Source: Mycobacterium sp. SMC-8 (lineage in GTDB: Bacteria; Actinomycetota; Actinomycetes; Mycobacteriales; Mycobacteriaceae). From it: a DNA stretch of 64,000 bases. The first letter of the stretch is position 1; every line of letters begins with the position of its first letter. The notes beneath the pieces were generated by a model. That model ran no database searches and was not told where the DNA came from. It was given only the letters and a program-made list of their open reading frames with translations. The stretch lies in the NCBI RefSeq assembly GCF_025263565.1, contig NZ_CP079865.1:1054001-1118000 (forward strand), in the 5' to 3' direction. The position numbers and the translations under genes were made by a program. This document shows positions 45,174-53,390 of the stretch, piece after piece.

Positions 45174-47177
45174 CTACTTGTCGGCGGCCAACACGATGGC
45201 CTTGACCTCCTCGACTGTGGTGGCCTGCCGCAGCCGGGCGACCTCGTCGGGTTTGAGGAACACCTGCGCGATCTTGGTCAACAGCGCCATGTGGTCCTTA
45301 CCGGCTCCGGCGATCCCGACGACGAACTCCGCGGGCTTGCCGTTCCAGTCGATCGGCTCGGAGTACCGCACGAACGACAGCCCTGTACGCCGGATGGTGT
45401 CCTTGGCCTCGTTGGTGCCGTGCGGGATGGCCAGCCCGTTGCCCATGAAGGTGGACACCGAGGATTCGCGCTCGTGCATCGCGTCGATGTAGGCCCGTTC
45501 CACCGCGCCCGCAGCGACCAGCAGCTCACCGGCTTCGTTGATCGCCTCGACGGCCGTCGTCGCCGAACCGTTCAGCACGATCGACGACAACGGCAGAACG
45601 TCCTCGCCAGCGCCTTCCGCGTCGGCCGCCTCGGCCTCGGCGACCCCAGCCGCGGGGGCGGGCGCCGGGCCGCCGTCGTCGTTGGTTTGCTTGAGCTGTT
45701 CGACGATCTCGTCGTAACGCGGACTGCCCATGAAGTCCTCGACCGAGACGTGGACGGCGGACCCGGTGCGCTGGCGGGCGCGTGCGGTCAGGTCGCGGTG
45801 GGAGACCACCAGGTCGTAGTCGTCGGTCAGGTTCGAGATCGCGGCGTTGGTGACCTTGACGTCACTGAAGCCGGCCTGCTGAATCTTCTTGCGCAGCACC
45901 GACGCTCCCATCGCCGACGAACCCATGCCGGCGTCGCAGGCGAACACGATGCGCCGGATGGGTCCGGTCGGGCCGCCGCCGGGGCCCACCAGAGCGCCGG
46001 CCACGCTCGACTTCTTGCCCTTCATCGACTCCATCTCGGCGGTGGCCGCGGCGAGGTCCGGCTCGTCGGTGGCCCGGTCGGTCTTGAGCAGCAGCGCCGC
46101 GACCGCGAAGGATACCGCCGCCGCACCGAACACCGACAGCGTGACGCCGAGGAAGCTGCCGCTGGCGGTTTGGGCGTAGACCGCGATGATGGACCCGGGC
46201 GCGGCGGGGGCCCGCAGGCCCGAGCCGAAGAGCACGTTGATGAACACACCCGTCATGCCGCCGAGGATGGTGGCGATGATCAGCTTCGGCTTCATCAGCA
46301 CGTACGGGAAGTAGATCTCGTGGATCCCGCCGAAGAACTGGATGATCGCCGCACCCGGGGCCGACGCGCGGGCGATTCCACGGCCGAACGCCATGTAGGC
46401 CAACAGAAGTCCGAGCCCGGGGCCGGGGTTGGCCTCCAGCAGGAACAGGATCGACTTGCCGGTTTCGAGTGCCTGCGTGGTGCCCAGCGGCGTCAGCACG
46501 CCGTGATTGATCGCGTTGTTGAGGAACAGCACCTTGGCCGGTTCGATCAGGATGGACGTCAGCGGCAGCAGATCGTTGTCGACCAGGAAGTCGACGGCAT
46601 TGCCCGCGGCGCGGGTGAAAGCCGACACGATCGGCCCGATACCGAAAAAGCCGACTATGGCCAGGATCATCCCAAGGATGCCGGCGGAGAAGTTGTCGAT
46701 CAGCATCTCGAATCCGGGGCGGATCTTGCCCTCCCACAGCGCGTCGAGCTTCTTCATGCACCAGCCGCCGAGCGGGCCCATGATCATCGCGCCGAGGAAC
46801 ATCGGGACGTCGGCGCCGGTGACCACGCCGATCGTGGCGATCGCCCCGACCACGGCGCCGCGGTTGCCGTGGATCATCCGACCACCGGTGTAGCCGATCA
46901 GGATCGGCAGCAGGTAGGTGATCATCGGGCCGACGATTCCGGCGCCGTCGTAGGCGCCCCACCCGCCGATCTTGGCGACCCAGCCGTCCGGGTTCTTCAA
47001 CTCGTCGAAGATGCCCTGCAGCCAGCCCTGCTCGATGAAAAGCGCGGTGATCAGACCCCACGCGATGAACGCCGCGATATTGGGCATGACCATGTTCGAC
47101 AGCGCGGTGCCCAACTTCTGCACGTGCACCCGCACGCCGGTCCGCGGGGCCGTGTCCTCGATTGTTGCGTGTGACAT
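45174..47177 (-). CDS. mtlA: PTS mannitol-type transporter, fused EIICBA
   Basis: A 667-residue membrane permease of the mannitol/fructose-mannitol-nitrogen PTS. The EIIC domain (about residues 10-345) has around eight membrane helices and the motif FFGGIHEIYFPYV. The EIIB domain (about 390-480) has the phosphocysteine in FACDAGMGSSAM. The EIIA domain (about 525-667) has the phospho-His in NGLAIPHGTNEAKD. It moves a hexitol in and phosphorylates it. ATG 47177 has the GGAGG ribosome site; TTG 47180 is next to it. EI and HPr are encoded elsewhere. Confidence 0.93.
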   Translation of the reverse strand: MSHATIEDTAPRTGVRVHVQKLGTALSNMVMPNIAAFIAWGLITALFIEQGWLQGIFDELKNPDGWVAKIGGWGAYDGAGIVGPMITYLLPILIGYTGGRMIHGNRGAVVGAIATIGVVTGADVPMFLGAMIMGPLGGWCMKKLDALWEGKIRPGFEMLIDNFSAGILGMILAIVGFFGIGPIVSAFTRAAGNAVDFLVDNDLLPLTSILIEPAKVLFLNNAINHGVLTPLGTTQALETGKSILFLLEANPGPGLGLLLAYMAFGRGIARASAPGAAIIQFFGGIHEIYFPYVLMKPKLIIATILGGMTGVFINVLFGSGLRAPAAPGSIIAVYAQTASGSFLGVTLSVFGAAAVSFAVAALLLKTDRATDEPDLAAATAEMESMKGKKSSVAGALVGPGGGPTGPIRRIVFACDAGMGSSAMGASVLRKKIQQAGFSDVKVTNAAISNLTDDYDLVVSHRDLTARARQRTGSAVHVSVEDFMGSPRYDEIVEQLKQTNDDGGPAPAPAAGVAEAEAADAEGAGEDVLPLSSIVLNGSATTAVEAINEAGELLVAAGAVERAYIDAMHERESSVSTFMGNGLAIPHGTNEAKDTIRRTGLSFVRYSEPIDWNGKPAEFVVGIAGAGKDHMALLTKIAQVFLKPDEVARLRQATTVEEVKAIVLAADK

Positions 47178-47247
47178 CAAATCCTCCGATTGGCAGATGG
47201 CGGCCGGGTGATGCCGGTCACATAACCCCAGTACACCGCATAAACGG

Positions 47248-47289
47248 GCATTAATGCAAGCATTCAGTCAAAATCGGTCAGTGATTTTG
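47248..47289. promoter_or_regulatory. Palindromic operator cluster between mtlA and the dehydrogenase
   Basis: In the 175-base divergent region three overlapping half-sites form GCATTAATGC (47248-47257) and AATGCAAGCATT (47253-47264), both perfect palindromes. A third inverted repeat CAAAATC/GATTTTG sits at 47269-47275 and 47283-47289. The DeoR-type repressor encoded in the PTS operon is the likely ligand, controlling both directions. Confidence 0.6.
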
Positions 47290-47352
47290 GTGGTTTTATG
47301 CCCGGATGGCGGATAGAGTGCTGGAGAGCACACCCGTCGAGAGGACTGCACC

Positions 47353-48438
47353 ATGAAGGCTCTGCGCTTCTACGCCCCCGAGGACGTCCGGCTCGAGGAT
47401 GTCCCGGAGCCGGTCTGCGGACCCGACGAGGTGAAGCTGCGCGTGCGCAACTGCTCCACCTGCGGCACCGACGTGAAGATCTTCTACAACGGCCACCAGA
47501 ACCTGACGCCGCCGCGGACCATCGGGCACGAGATTGCCGGCGAGATCGTCGAGGTCGGCGCCAACGTGAACGCGACGTACGGCAGCAATTGGCAGGCCGG
47601 CGACCGCGTGCAGGTGATCGCCGCGGTGCCGTGCGGAGAGTGCCACGAGTGCCGTAAAGGCTGGATGGCGGTGTGCCAGAACCAGACCTCGATGGGCTAC
47701 CAGTACGACGGCGGCTTCGCCGAATACATGATCGTGCCCCGGCAGGTACTCAAAGTCGATGGGCTGAACCGGATTCCGGACAACGTCGGCTTCGACGAGG
47801 CGTCGGCGGCCGAGCCGTTCGCGTGCGCGATCAACGCCCAGGAGCTGCTCGGCATCGAGGAGGGCGACACCGTCGTGGTGTTCGGTGCGGGCCCGATCGG
47901 CTGCATGCACATCCGCATCGCACGCGGCGTGCACAAGTGCGGGCCGATCTATCTCGTCGACGTCAACGACGCACGGCTGAAGATGTCGGCCGACGCCGTG
48001 AACCCCGACGGTGTGATCAACGCCGCCGAGGTCGACGTCGTCGAGAAGGTCATGGAGCTCACCGGCGGACGCGGCGCCGACGTCGTGATCACCGCCACGG
48101 CCGCCAATATCGCTCAGGAGCAAGCGATTTCGATGGCAGCGCGTAACGGCCGCATCTCGTTCTTCGGGGGGCTGCCCAAGACCGACCCGACCATCACCTG
48201 CGACTCGAACGTCGTGCACTACCGCCAACTTCACATCCACGGCGCGAACGGTTCGGCACCCGAGCACAACAAGCGGGCACTGGAGTACATCTCGACCGGT
48301 CAGGTGCCGGTGAAGGACCTCATCACCCGGCACATCCCCCTGGACGACGTTCTCGACGCGTTCCAGATCGTCAAAAACGGTGAGGCGATCAAGGTGACCG
48401 TCGAGCCCGCACCGGCCGAGGTGGCCGCGCCGGTCTAG
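47353..48438 (+). CDS. Zinc-dependent sugar-alcohol dehydrogenase
   Basis: A 361-residue medium-chain dehydrogenase. The catalytic zinc region is STCGTDVK and GHEIAGEIVEVG, the structural zinc has the four cysteines in CGECHECRKGWMAVC, and the nucleotide fold is VVVFGAGPIGCMHI. Shared control with the hexitol PTS suggests the substrate is a hexitol phosphate or hexitol. It is unlike the typical mannitol-1-phosphate dehydrogenase family (MtlD), so galactitol- or sorbitol-type substrates are possible. Confidence 0.87.
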   Translation: MKALRFYAPEDVRLEDVPEPVCGPDEVKLRVRNCSTCGTDVKIFYNGHQNLTPPRTIGHEIAGEIVEVGANVNATYGSNWQAGDRVQVIAAVPCGECHECRKGWMAVCQNQTSMGYQYDGGFAEYMIVPRQVLKVDGLNRIPDNVGFDEASAAEPFACAINAQELLGIEEGDTVVVFGAGPIGCMHIRIARGVHKCGPIYLVDVNDARLKMSADAVNPDGVINAAEVDVVEKVMELTGGRGADVVITATAANIAQEQAISMAARNGRISFFGGLPKTDPTITCDSNVVHYRQLHIHGANGSAPEHNKRALEYISTGQVPVKDLITRHIPLDDVLDAFQIVKNGEAIKVTVEPAPAEVAAPV

Positions 48439-48501
48439 ATGGGTATGGCCGCGCCTGCCACGCCTATTGACTTTCGATAGTTTTCTCGCGATATTCGCTG
48501 T

Positions 48502-48981
48502 ATGCCCGCCGTCCGTCGAGTAGTTCCCTTGCTGCGAATCTTCCTGCTCGCGCTGTTCGCGATCTTGCTGTTGCTGCAGACGATGTCGCTGCCAGGGCAA
48601 TTCGCACATATGGCAGCGGAGTCGCCGGACCGGGCGTACCTGCGGTGGCCGCTCACGGCGGTGTCGGTGTTCCTCGTGCTCTGTGCGCAGGTCGTTCTGG
48701 TCTGCACGTGGAAGTTGCTCACGCTGGTCAGCAGAGACCAGATCTTCCGGCCGGTGTCGATGATCTGGGTGAACGCCATCCTCGGCGCGATCGCGGTCGG
48801 GTGGACGGTGTTTCTGGCGCTGTTTGTCTACATCGGGTTCCAGGCCGACGATCCCGGGCTGCCGCTGTTGATGCTCCTGTTACTGACCGGTGGCGCGGTA
48901 GTCGGCCTGCTGCTGGTGGTGATGCGGGCGTTGCTTCGACAGGCGACTGCTCTGCGCACCGACATGGACGCGGTCATCTGA
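48502..48981 (+). CDS. DUF2975 membrane protein
   Basis: A 159-residue protein with four membrane helices (about residues 8-28, 50-72, 88-112, 120-145). It fits the DUF2975 family, which usually sits with a small XRE regulator, as here. The next gene begins immediately after its stop. The function of the pair is unknown; it might be a simple membrane-sensor/regulator unit. Confidence 0.8.
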   Translation: MPAVRRVVPLLRIFLLALFAILLLLQTMSLPGQFAHMAAESPDRAYLRWPLTAVSVFLVLCAQVVLVCTWKLLTLVSRDQIFRPVSMIWVNAILGAIAVGWTVFLALFVYIGFQADDPGLPLLMLLLLTGGAVVGLLLVVMRALLRQATALRTDMDAVI

Positions 48982-49188
48982 ATGGCCATCGTCGTGCGCA
49001 TCGATGTCCAGCTGGCCCGGCACAAGATGAGCGTCGGTGAATTCGCCACACGGATCGGCCTCACGCCGGCCAACGTGGCGGTGCTGAAGAACGGTCGCGC
49101 GAAGGCGGTCCGCTTCAGCACGCTGGAGGCGATGTGCCGAGTTCTCGACTGCCAGCCCGGTGATCTGCTGGAGTGGATCCCCGATTGA
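48982..49188 (+). CDS. XRE-family small regulator (YozG-like)
   Basis: A 68-residue Cro/CI helix-turn-helix protein. The fold runs from MSVGEFATRIGLTPANVAVL to RFSTLEAMCRVLDCQPGDLL. It immediately follows the DUF2975 gene with no gap (TGA-ATG), the typical arrangement, so it probably regulates its own operon. Confidence 0.9.
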   Translation: MAIVVRIDVQLARHKMSVGEFATRIGLTPANVAVLKNGRAKAVRFSTLEAMCRVLDCQPGDLLEWIPD

Positions 49189-49209
49189 GGTCGCCCTGGG
49201 AAGCTCGTC

Positions 49210-50514
49210 TCAGCCCCGGCGCCGGGCGGCACGGTCGGCCGCGGCGAGCAGTTCGTCGCGGAACAGCGGATGTGCGATCGCCGCGAGTGCGTGCCCGCGC
49301 TGCTGAACGGTCTTGCCTTCCAACTCGGCGGCGCCGTACTCGGTGACGATGACGTCGACGTGATGGCGCGGCGTGGTGATGATCGCGCCGGCGTCGAACT
49401 GTGGCACGATCCGGGACTGCAGCCGGCCGCCGTCGTCGAACGTCGAGGGCAGGCAGATCAGCGAACGGTCGGTCAGCTCCAGACCGGCGCCGGCGACGAA
49501 ATCCTCGGCCCCGCCGATACCGCTGAACTGGTCGCCGCCGATCGTGTCGGCGACCACCTGGCCGTGGATGTCGACCGCCAGCGCCCCGTTGATCGAGATC
49601 ATGTGATGGTTGGCCCCGATCACCTCGGGCGAGTTGACGATCTCCACCGGAAGGAACGCGACCTCGGGGTTGCCGTCCAACCACGCGTAGAGCTCCTCGG
49701 AACCGAACGCGAACGTCGTCACACTGACTCCGTCGAATCGTCCCTTGGCGGTGTTGGTGACCTTGCCGGCCAGGTGCAACTGCATGCAGCCGTCGGTGAA
49801 CATCTCGCTGTGCAGGCCGTAGTCTCCGCCCTCGCCCTGGGCCAGTAGCGCCGCGATTTGGCTTGGGATGGAACCGATCCCGGTCTGCAACGTGGCACCG
49901 GGCGGGATGAAGGTGACAGCGTGACGAGCGATTGCGGTGTCGGTGTCGGTGGGCGGCGGACTCGGCAACGCCAGCGGCGCCTCGGTCGACCGCACCAGGA
50001 TGTCGATGTCGTCGACGTGCAGTGCGTGCCGATGCTCGCCGTGGCCGAACGTCTGGGGGTAGGCCTGCGAAACCTCGACGACGAGCAGTCGGTCCGGGTC
50101 GGCGCCGGCGCGGCGCAGCTCGGTCTCGGTTCCGCCGGCGTGCAGCGACAGCGAGCACCAGCCGTCGGTGTCCGGCGGTGCGGCGACTGTGGTCATCACG
50201 CGCGGCGACTGCCGTTCCATCAGCTGCCCGAACCGGCGGAAGTCGGCCGGGGTGAAGTCGATGTCAGCGCCGGAATCCCGCAGCACCCGTTCCAGCGGGC
50301 CGTAGAAACCGGACAGATAGTGCACACCGGCCCGGCCGAACAGGTCGGTTCCGACGGCCAGCAGCGCACCGTAGACCCGCAGATCCCTCCAGTCCGTGCG
50401 GGCGCCGAGCGCGCGCAGGAACGCCGGAGGCTGGCCCGGTCCCAGCGGCAGACCGAGGGTGTCGGCGGGCGTGAGCCGGGCGGCGGCCTCTTCGGCGGTC
50501 AGTTCCTCGGGCAT
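49210..50514 (-). CDS. Acetyl-CoA hydrolase/CoA-transferase family protein
   Basis: A 434-residue enzyme of the Cat1/acetyl-CoA:carboxylate CoA-transferase family. The signature is LQTGIGSIPSQIA in the middle, and the catalytic-Glu region is HHHVDVIVTEYGAAELEGKT-like (HVDVIVTEYGAAELEGKT), with GLHSEMFTDG. It would exchange CoA between acetyl- or succinyl-CoA and short acids. ATG 50514 is the family start. The gene's neighbours give no pathway, and it runs divergently from CsbD. Confidence 0.87.
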   Translation of the reverse strand: MPEELTAEEAAARLTPADTLGLPLGPGQPPAFLRALGARTDWRDLRVYGALLAVGTDLFGRAGVHYLSGFYGPLERVLRDSGADIDFTPADFRRFGQLMERQSPRVMTTVAAPPDTDGWCSLSLHAGGTETELRRAGADPDRLLVVEVSQAYPQTFGHGEHRHALHVDDIDILVRSTEAPLALPSPPPTDTDTAIARHAVTFIPPGATLQTGIGSIPSQIAALLAQGEGGDYGLHSEMFTDGCMQLHLAGKVTNTAKGRFDGVSVTTFAFGSEELYAWLDGNPEVAFLPVEIVNSPEVIGANHHMISINGALAVDIHGQVVADTIGGDQFSGIGGAEDFVAGAGLELTDRSLICLPSTFDDGGRLQSRIVPQFDAGAIITTPRHHVDVIVTEYGAAELEGKTVQQRGHALAAIAHPLFRDELLAAADRAARRRG

Positions 50515-50649
50515 GCCGACACCCTGCCATGCGGGACACACCGCGACGGGTGACACGTCCCGTCCCGAGGGTTTCGAACTCGCGGCGCGAAGGTACCCCG
50601 CCCGCATGGCTCGGATCCGAGCCTTGATGTACGGCGGAAAGGGATGCAC

Positions 50650-50823
50650 ATGGGTGCCGACGACAAGGCAAGCAACAAGATCGAAGACCTCGGCGGGAAG
50701 GCCAAGGAGGGCGTCGGCAAGCTGACCGGCGACAAGGACACCGAGAACGAGGGCAAGCTCGACCAGGCCAAGTCCAGCCTCAAGGACGCCGGCGAGAAGG
50801 TCAAAGACGCGTTCAAGAACTGA
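50650..50823 (+). CDS. CsbD family stress protein
   Basis: A 57-residue, Lys/Asp/Glu-rich protein. The CsbD pattern is seen in NKIEDLGGKAKEGVGKLTGD followed by KLDQAKSSLKDAGEKVKDA. These abundant small proteins are induced by general stress in many bacteria; the mechanism is unknown. ATG 50650 has an AAAGGG site six bases upstream; ATG 50644 in the same frame would add two residues. A strong hairpin follows the stop. Confidence 0.87.
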   Translation: MGADDKASNKIEDLGGKAKEGVGKLTGDKDTENEGKLDQAKSSLKDAGEKVKDAFKN

Positions 50824-50830
50824 CTCGCAT

Positions 50831-50876
50831 GAGCAGTCGGCCCTGTCATCAGTGCGGATGGCAGGGCTGACTGCTC
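50831..50876 (+). terminator. Hairpin after csbD
   Basis: A 20-bp inverted repeat with two mismatches (arms 50831-50850 and 50857-50876, starting GAGCAGTCGGCCCTG) and a six-base loop lies eight bases after the CsbD stop. It has no T-run. It is the probable transcription end of csbD. Confidence 0.72.
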
Positions 50877-50977
50877 ACGGCGTGGTGAATTCACCGTGGT
50901 TCAAAGCCAACTCCTGACGCGCGACGCGCGTTCTAATGGTGGCTGGGGCCTGAGCCCGGCACCGAGAGAAGAATCCG

Positions 50978-51307
50978 ATGAGGCACACACCCGCCGACCT
51001 GCCTTCACCCGACGAGTTCCGAAGGAAGTTGGCGCACCTTGACCGCGAGTTCGCGGATGCCCGCAACTACCTGTCGAGGTTGCACGCCGAAGACAATGAA
51101 GCGCTCAGCGCGCTGATGGCGGAGATCCACCACAGCGGACGGGCCATGAAGGTGTTGGCCGCGATGGCGGTGCAGGCTCTCGACTTCGCCGAACTGTCGG
51201 CGGACCGCCTCGGCGGCGATGTTCAGAAGTGGCTCGACGAGTCGGCGATGGCCCAGGACACCGCCGAGAACGAGCGGGACCAGACCGAACTCGGCGGCGA
51301 AGGGTAA
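50978..51307 (+). CDS. Conserved-looking small helical protein of unknown function
   Basis: A 109-residue protein without a recognised family. It is almost entirely helical and charged (DEFRRKLAHLDREFADARNY; MAQDTAENERDQTELG), with no membrane segment. ATG 50978 has a GAGAGAAG purine stretch upstream. It lies just outside the island's left repeat. Coding potential is good but function is unknown. Confidence 0.6.
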   Translation: MRHTPADLPSPDEFRRKLAHLDREFADARNYLSRLHAEDNEALSALMAEIHHSGRAMKVLAAMAVQALDFAELSADRLGGDVQKWLDESAMAQDTAENERDQTELGGEG

Positions 51308-51383
51308 GTCTCCCTGCCGAGACCGCGTACCCGAAAATTCGGACGCAGCAGCGGATGTTTGACAGCCTCTACCCGCGTACGCA

Positions 51384-51418
51384 GGAGAGGTGTGGCGGTG
51401 GCGGAGGGATTTGAACCC
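51384..51418. repeat. attL-like copy of the tRNA-Ser 3' end
   Basis: A 35-bp sequence (GGAGAGGTGTGGCGGTGGCG...GAACCC) is identical to 53168-53202. The last 23 bases equal the 3' end of the tRNA-Ser(CGA) gene (complement), including most of the T arm. After base 51418 the sequence leaves the tRNA. It marks the left edge of the island. Confidence 0.85.
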
Positions 51419-51490
51419 AAACTGAGGCCAAAGTGTGGCCACGCTGAGGCCAGCACCACCCGGGCATAGCCAGTCAGGAGAACAGGACAA

Positions 51491-51682
51491 ATGATGGATT
51501 CGCAGGCAGTCGACATCAAGCAGCTGCGTGAGGAGACAGCGAGGGCGTTGCTGCAGACGATTGAGGCGAAGGCGGCGACAGCTTCTGCCAGCCAGCTCGA
51601 TGACCTGGCATTGGCTTATGCGCTCGTCGTTAAGGCCGCGCCGGGCAAGCTGCCAGGAGTCTCTCCGTCGACCAACGCATGA
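51491..51682 (+). CDS. Small island protein of unknown function
   Basis: A 63-residue predicted protein, mostly helical and Ala-rich (LREETARALLQTIEAKAATA; LDDLALAYALVVKAAPGKLP). The ATG has AGGAG about ten bases upstream. No family is recognised. Its stop overlaps a tiny frame (51678-51773) by ATGA. Confidence 0.5.
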   Translation: MMDSQAVDIKQLREETARALLQTIEAKAATASASQLDDLALAYALVVKAAPGKLPGVSPSTNA

Positions 51683-51773
51683 CTGCCGCGGACGGTGCTG
51701 CTATCGCCAGCGCCGTCATCGCGTTCCTATCGAGGGTGGGCGATGCCGTTGGCTGGTTTCCGTCACAAATCTG
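51678..51773 (+). CDS. Possible 31-residue peptide
   Basis: A frame of 31 codons starts in the ATGA overlap with the upstream island gene (MTAADGAAIASAVIAFLSRV, then GDAVGWFPSQI). The N-terminal half is hydrophobic and helical. Coupled position is the only support, and it may be chance. Confidence 0.3.
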
Positions 51774-51824
51774 AGCGATTCGCTATCAGAATCCACATGC
51801 AAAGCCGGTTCACATAAGTCCGGG

Positions 51825-51857
51825 ACATGTAAAAATTTGAACGTTTTCTTTACATGT
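51825..51857. promoter_or_regulatory. Inverted repeat upstream of fic
   Basis: A perfect 9-bp inverted repeat, ACATGTAAA (51825-51833) and TTTACATGT (51849-51857), with a 15-base A/T-rich spacer, lies 26 bases before the GTG start of fic. It is a probable operator; the Fic protein's own C-terminal winged-helix region is a candidate binder. Confidence 0.6.
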
Positions 51858-51883
51858 ATGTTCGATTCTGGGATCGTGAAGCG

Positions 51884-52993
51884 GTGAGCGCCTGGAAACC
51901 GGACAAGCCGTTCAACGACCTCCCCCGCCCCCCCGGCGTCGACACTCTTGAGACACGCGCGGTCTTGAAGGCTGCCATCGGTGCCAATACAGCCCTCGCT
52001 CATCTTGATCAGGCAGTCGTCTCCATCCCGAACCCGACAGTGCTGATCAACTCCATCCCGATCTTGGAGGCCCAGGCCAGCTCGGAGATCGAGAACATCG
52101 TGACTACGACAGATGACCTATTTCGTCACCTTGACGATGAAACACATGCTGATCCGGCCACGAGAGAGACGCTCCGATATCGCACAGCTCTTCGGGCTGG
52201 TTTCGAACACACCTTGGAGCGAGGCCTCACCACCACTACTGCGGCAGCGGTTTGCAGCATCATCAAGGGCCGGGAGATGAAGGTGCGCGCCCTCCCCGGG
52301 ACTCGAATCGCGCGGCCGGGCAGCGGCGAGGTCATCTACAGCCCGCCCGAAGGGCGCGATGTGATCGAGAAAAAATTGACCGACTGGGAGTGCTACATCC
52401 ATGAACAGGACGGGCTGGATCCTTTAATCAGGATGGCCGTTGCGCACTATCAGTTCGAAGCAATTCACCCGTTCACTGACGGCAACGGCCGAACCGGCCG
52501 GATCGTAAACGTGTTGATGCTCGTCGAAGCTGGTCTGCTCCGCCTTCCAGTCCTTTACCTGTCCCGCTACATCATCGATACGAAGAATGACTATTACCGC
52601 CTACTGCTGGCGGTGACAGCTGACCAGGCCTGGGAAGAGTGGGTCATTTACATACTCACGGGCATAGAGGTCACCTCCCGGTACACCTTGCGCAAAGTTA
52701 ATGCGATCCGCCGGCTCCAAGACGACTTCTGCCAGCGTGCAAGAGCGGCATCCAGGGGTGGTGGAGACGCAGAGTTCCAATCGGTGCTTTTCGAACAGCC
52801 GTACTGTCGGATCACCACCGTGATGAACCGCTGCGGCGTGTCCCGGCCCACGGCGACGTCATGGCTGAACTCCCTTGCCGAGCATGGATTGCTCGAGAGT
52901 GTCAAGATCGGCCGCGATCGGCTGTACATCAATAGAGAGTTCCTCCGACTGCTCGTTCGGCAAGAGCCGCTGACCGAGGCCGATCCCGGATGA
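51884..52993 (+). CDS. Fic-family AMP-transferase-like protein with C-terminal winged helix
   Basis: A 369-residue Fic protein. Fic enzymes move AMP (or other groups) from nucleotides to hydroxyl side chains. The active-site motif is HPFTDGNGRTGR (all key residues present). The N-terminal motif SSEIENI fits the class II inhibitory helix (S/T-x-x-x-E-G/N), so activity is likely self-inhibited. After the Fic domain (about residues 100-270) comes a helix-turn-helix region, TVMNRCGVSRPTATSWLNSL. I chose GTG 51884 because the earlier ATG 51854 lies inside the upstream palindrome. It is the only large gene on the island; the target is unknown. Confidence 0.9.
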   Translation: MSAWKPDKPFNDLPRPPGVDTLETRAVLKAAIGANTALAHLDQAVVSIPNPTVLINSIPILEAQASSEIENIVTTTDDLFRHLDDETHADPATRETLRYRTALRAGFEHTLERGLTTTTAAAVCSIIKGREMKVRALPGTRIARPGSGEVIYSPPEGRDVIEKKLTDWECYIHEQDGLDPLIRMAVAHYQFEAIHPFTDGNGRTGRIVNVLMLVEAGLLRLPVLYLSRYIIDTKNDYYRLLLAVTADQAWEEWVIYILTGIEVTSRYTLRKVNAIRRLQDDFCQRARAASRGGGDAEFQSVLFEQPYCRITTVMNRCGVSRPTATSWLNSLAEHGLLESVKIGRDRLYINREFLRLLVRQEPLTEADPG

Positions 52994-53167
52994 AAAGAAA
53001 CTTTCGATACCCGGAGAACATGACAAAAAGCTTCACACAATCTTGCGTAAAACTGTGGCGCAAATCACATTAGGCGCCTAGTCAGCAAAGCCTGAGAGCT
53101 TGGGCCCCCGCGGCCAGCGCCACAGCGCCGCAACGATAAAAATAGCCTCTCACCTGGATCGCAGGCT

Positions 53168-53202
53168 GGAGAGGTGTGGCGGTGGCGGAGGGATTTGAAC
53201 CC
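53168..53202. repeat. attR-like copy at the tRNA-Ser 3' end
   Basis: This is the second copy of the 35-bp repeat. It spans 23 bases of the intact tRNA-Ser(CGA) 3' end and 12 flanking bases. The tRNA stays whole on this side. Confidence 0.85.
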
Positions 53203-53267
53203 TCGGACGGGGGTTACCCGTCACACGCTTTCGAGGCGTGCTCCTTAGGCCGCTCGGACACGCCACC
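53180..53267 (-). tRNA. tRNA-Ser (anticodon CGA)
   Basis: On the minus strand, acceptor arms GGTGGCG (5', at 53267) and CGCCACC pair, with discriminator G at 53180. The anticodon loop CCTCGAAAG gives CGA, reading UCG. A long variable arm (GACGGGTAACCCCCGTC) is typical of class II. The T arm GAGGGTTCAAATCCCTC is canonical. CCA is not encoded. It is the insertion site of the adjacent island. Confidence 0.96.
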
Positions 53268-53390
53268 GTGTGGCAGCTTACCGACGCACACGCCCCAGAC
53301 CAAAACGCGCCGACCCCGCCGAGATTGCGCCCACTGCGCAGAATGTGCCCGCCGGACCGCGCCAGATGCGGTCTCGGCGGAACCGGGAAG

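Larger units (their letters stand above)
51384..53202. mobile_element. Small genomic island at tRNA-Ser(CGA)
   Basis: The 35-bp direct repeat brackets 1,749 bases of foreign-looking DNA, which is more A/T-rich than its surroundings. It holds a Fic-family gene and two or three short frames but no integrase. The arrangement is that of a site-specific element inserted into the 3' end of a tRNA gene, with the intact tRNA rebuilt at one edge. I recall that M. tuberculosis carries an integrase fragment beside the same tRNA-Ser before Rv3752c, so the site appears to be a hotspot. It is either a remnant or depends on an integrase encoded elsewhere. Confidence 0.78.

Noticed and set aside
44712..47174. 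An 820-codon plus-strand open frame opposite mtlA and deoR
   Set aside because: It covers two motif-complete genes on the other strand and has no recognisable domain.
51854..51883. ATG 51854 as the start of the Fic gene
   Set aside because: It lies inside the inverted repeat (51849-51857) that is more likely an operator; GTG 51884 gives a normal Fic N-terminus. The ATG cannot be excluded.
53071..53080. Perfect palindrome TAGGCGCCTA near the island's right end
   Set aside because: Ten bases is short, no promoter or gene is positioned by it, and chance occurrence is likely.
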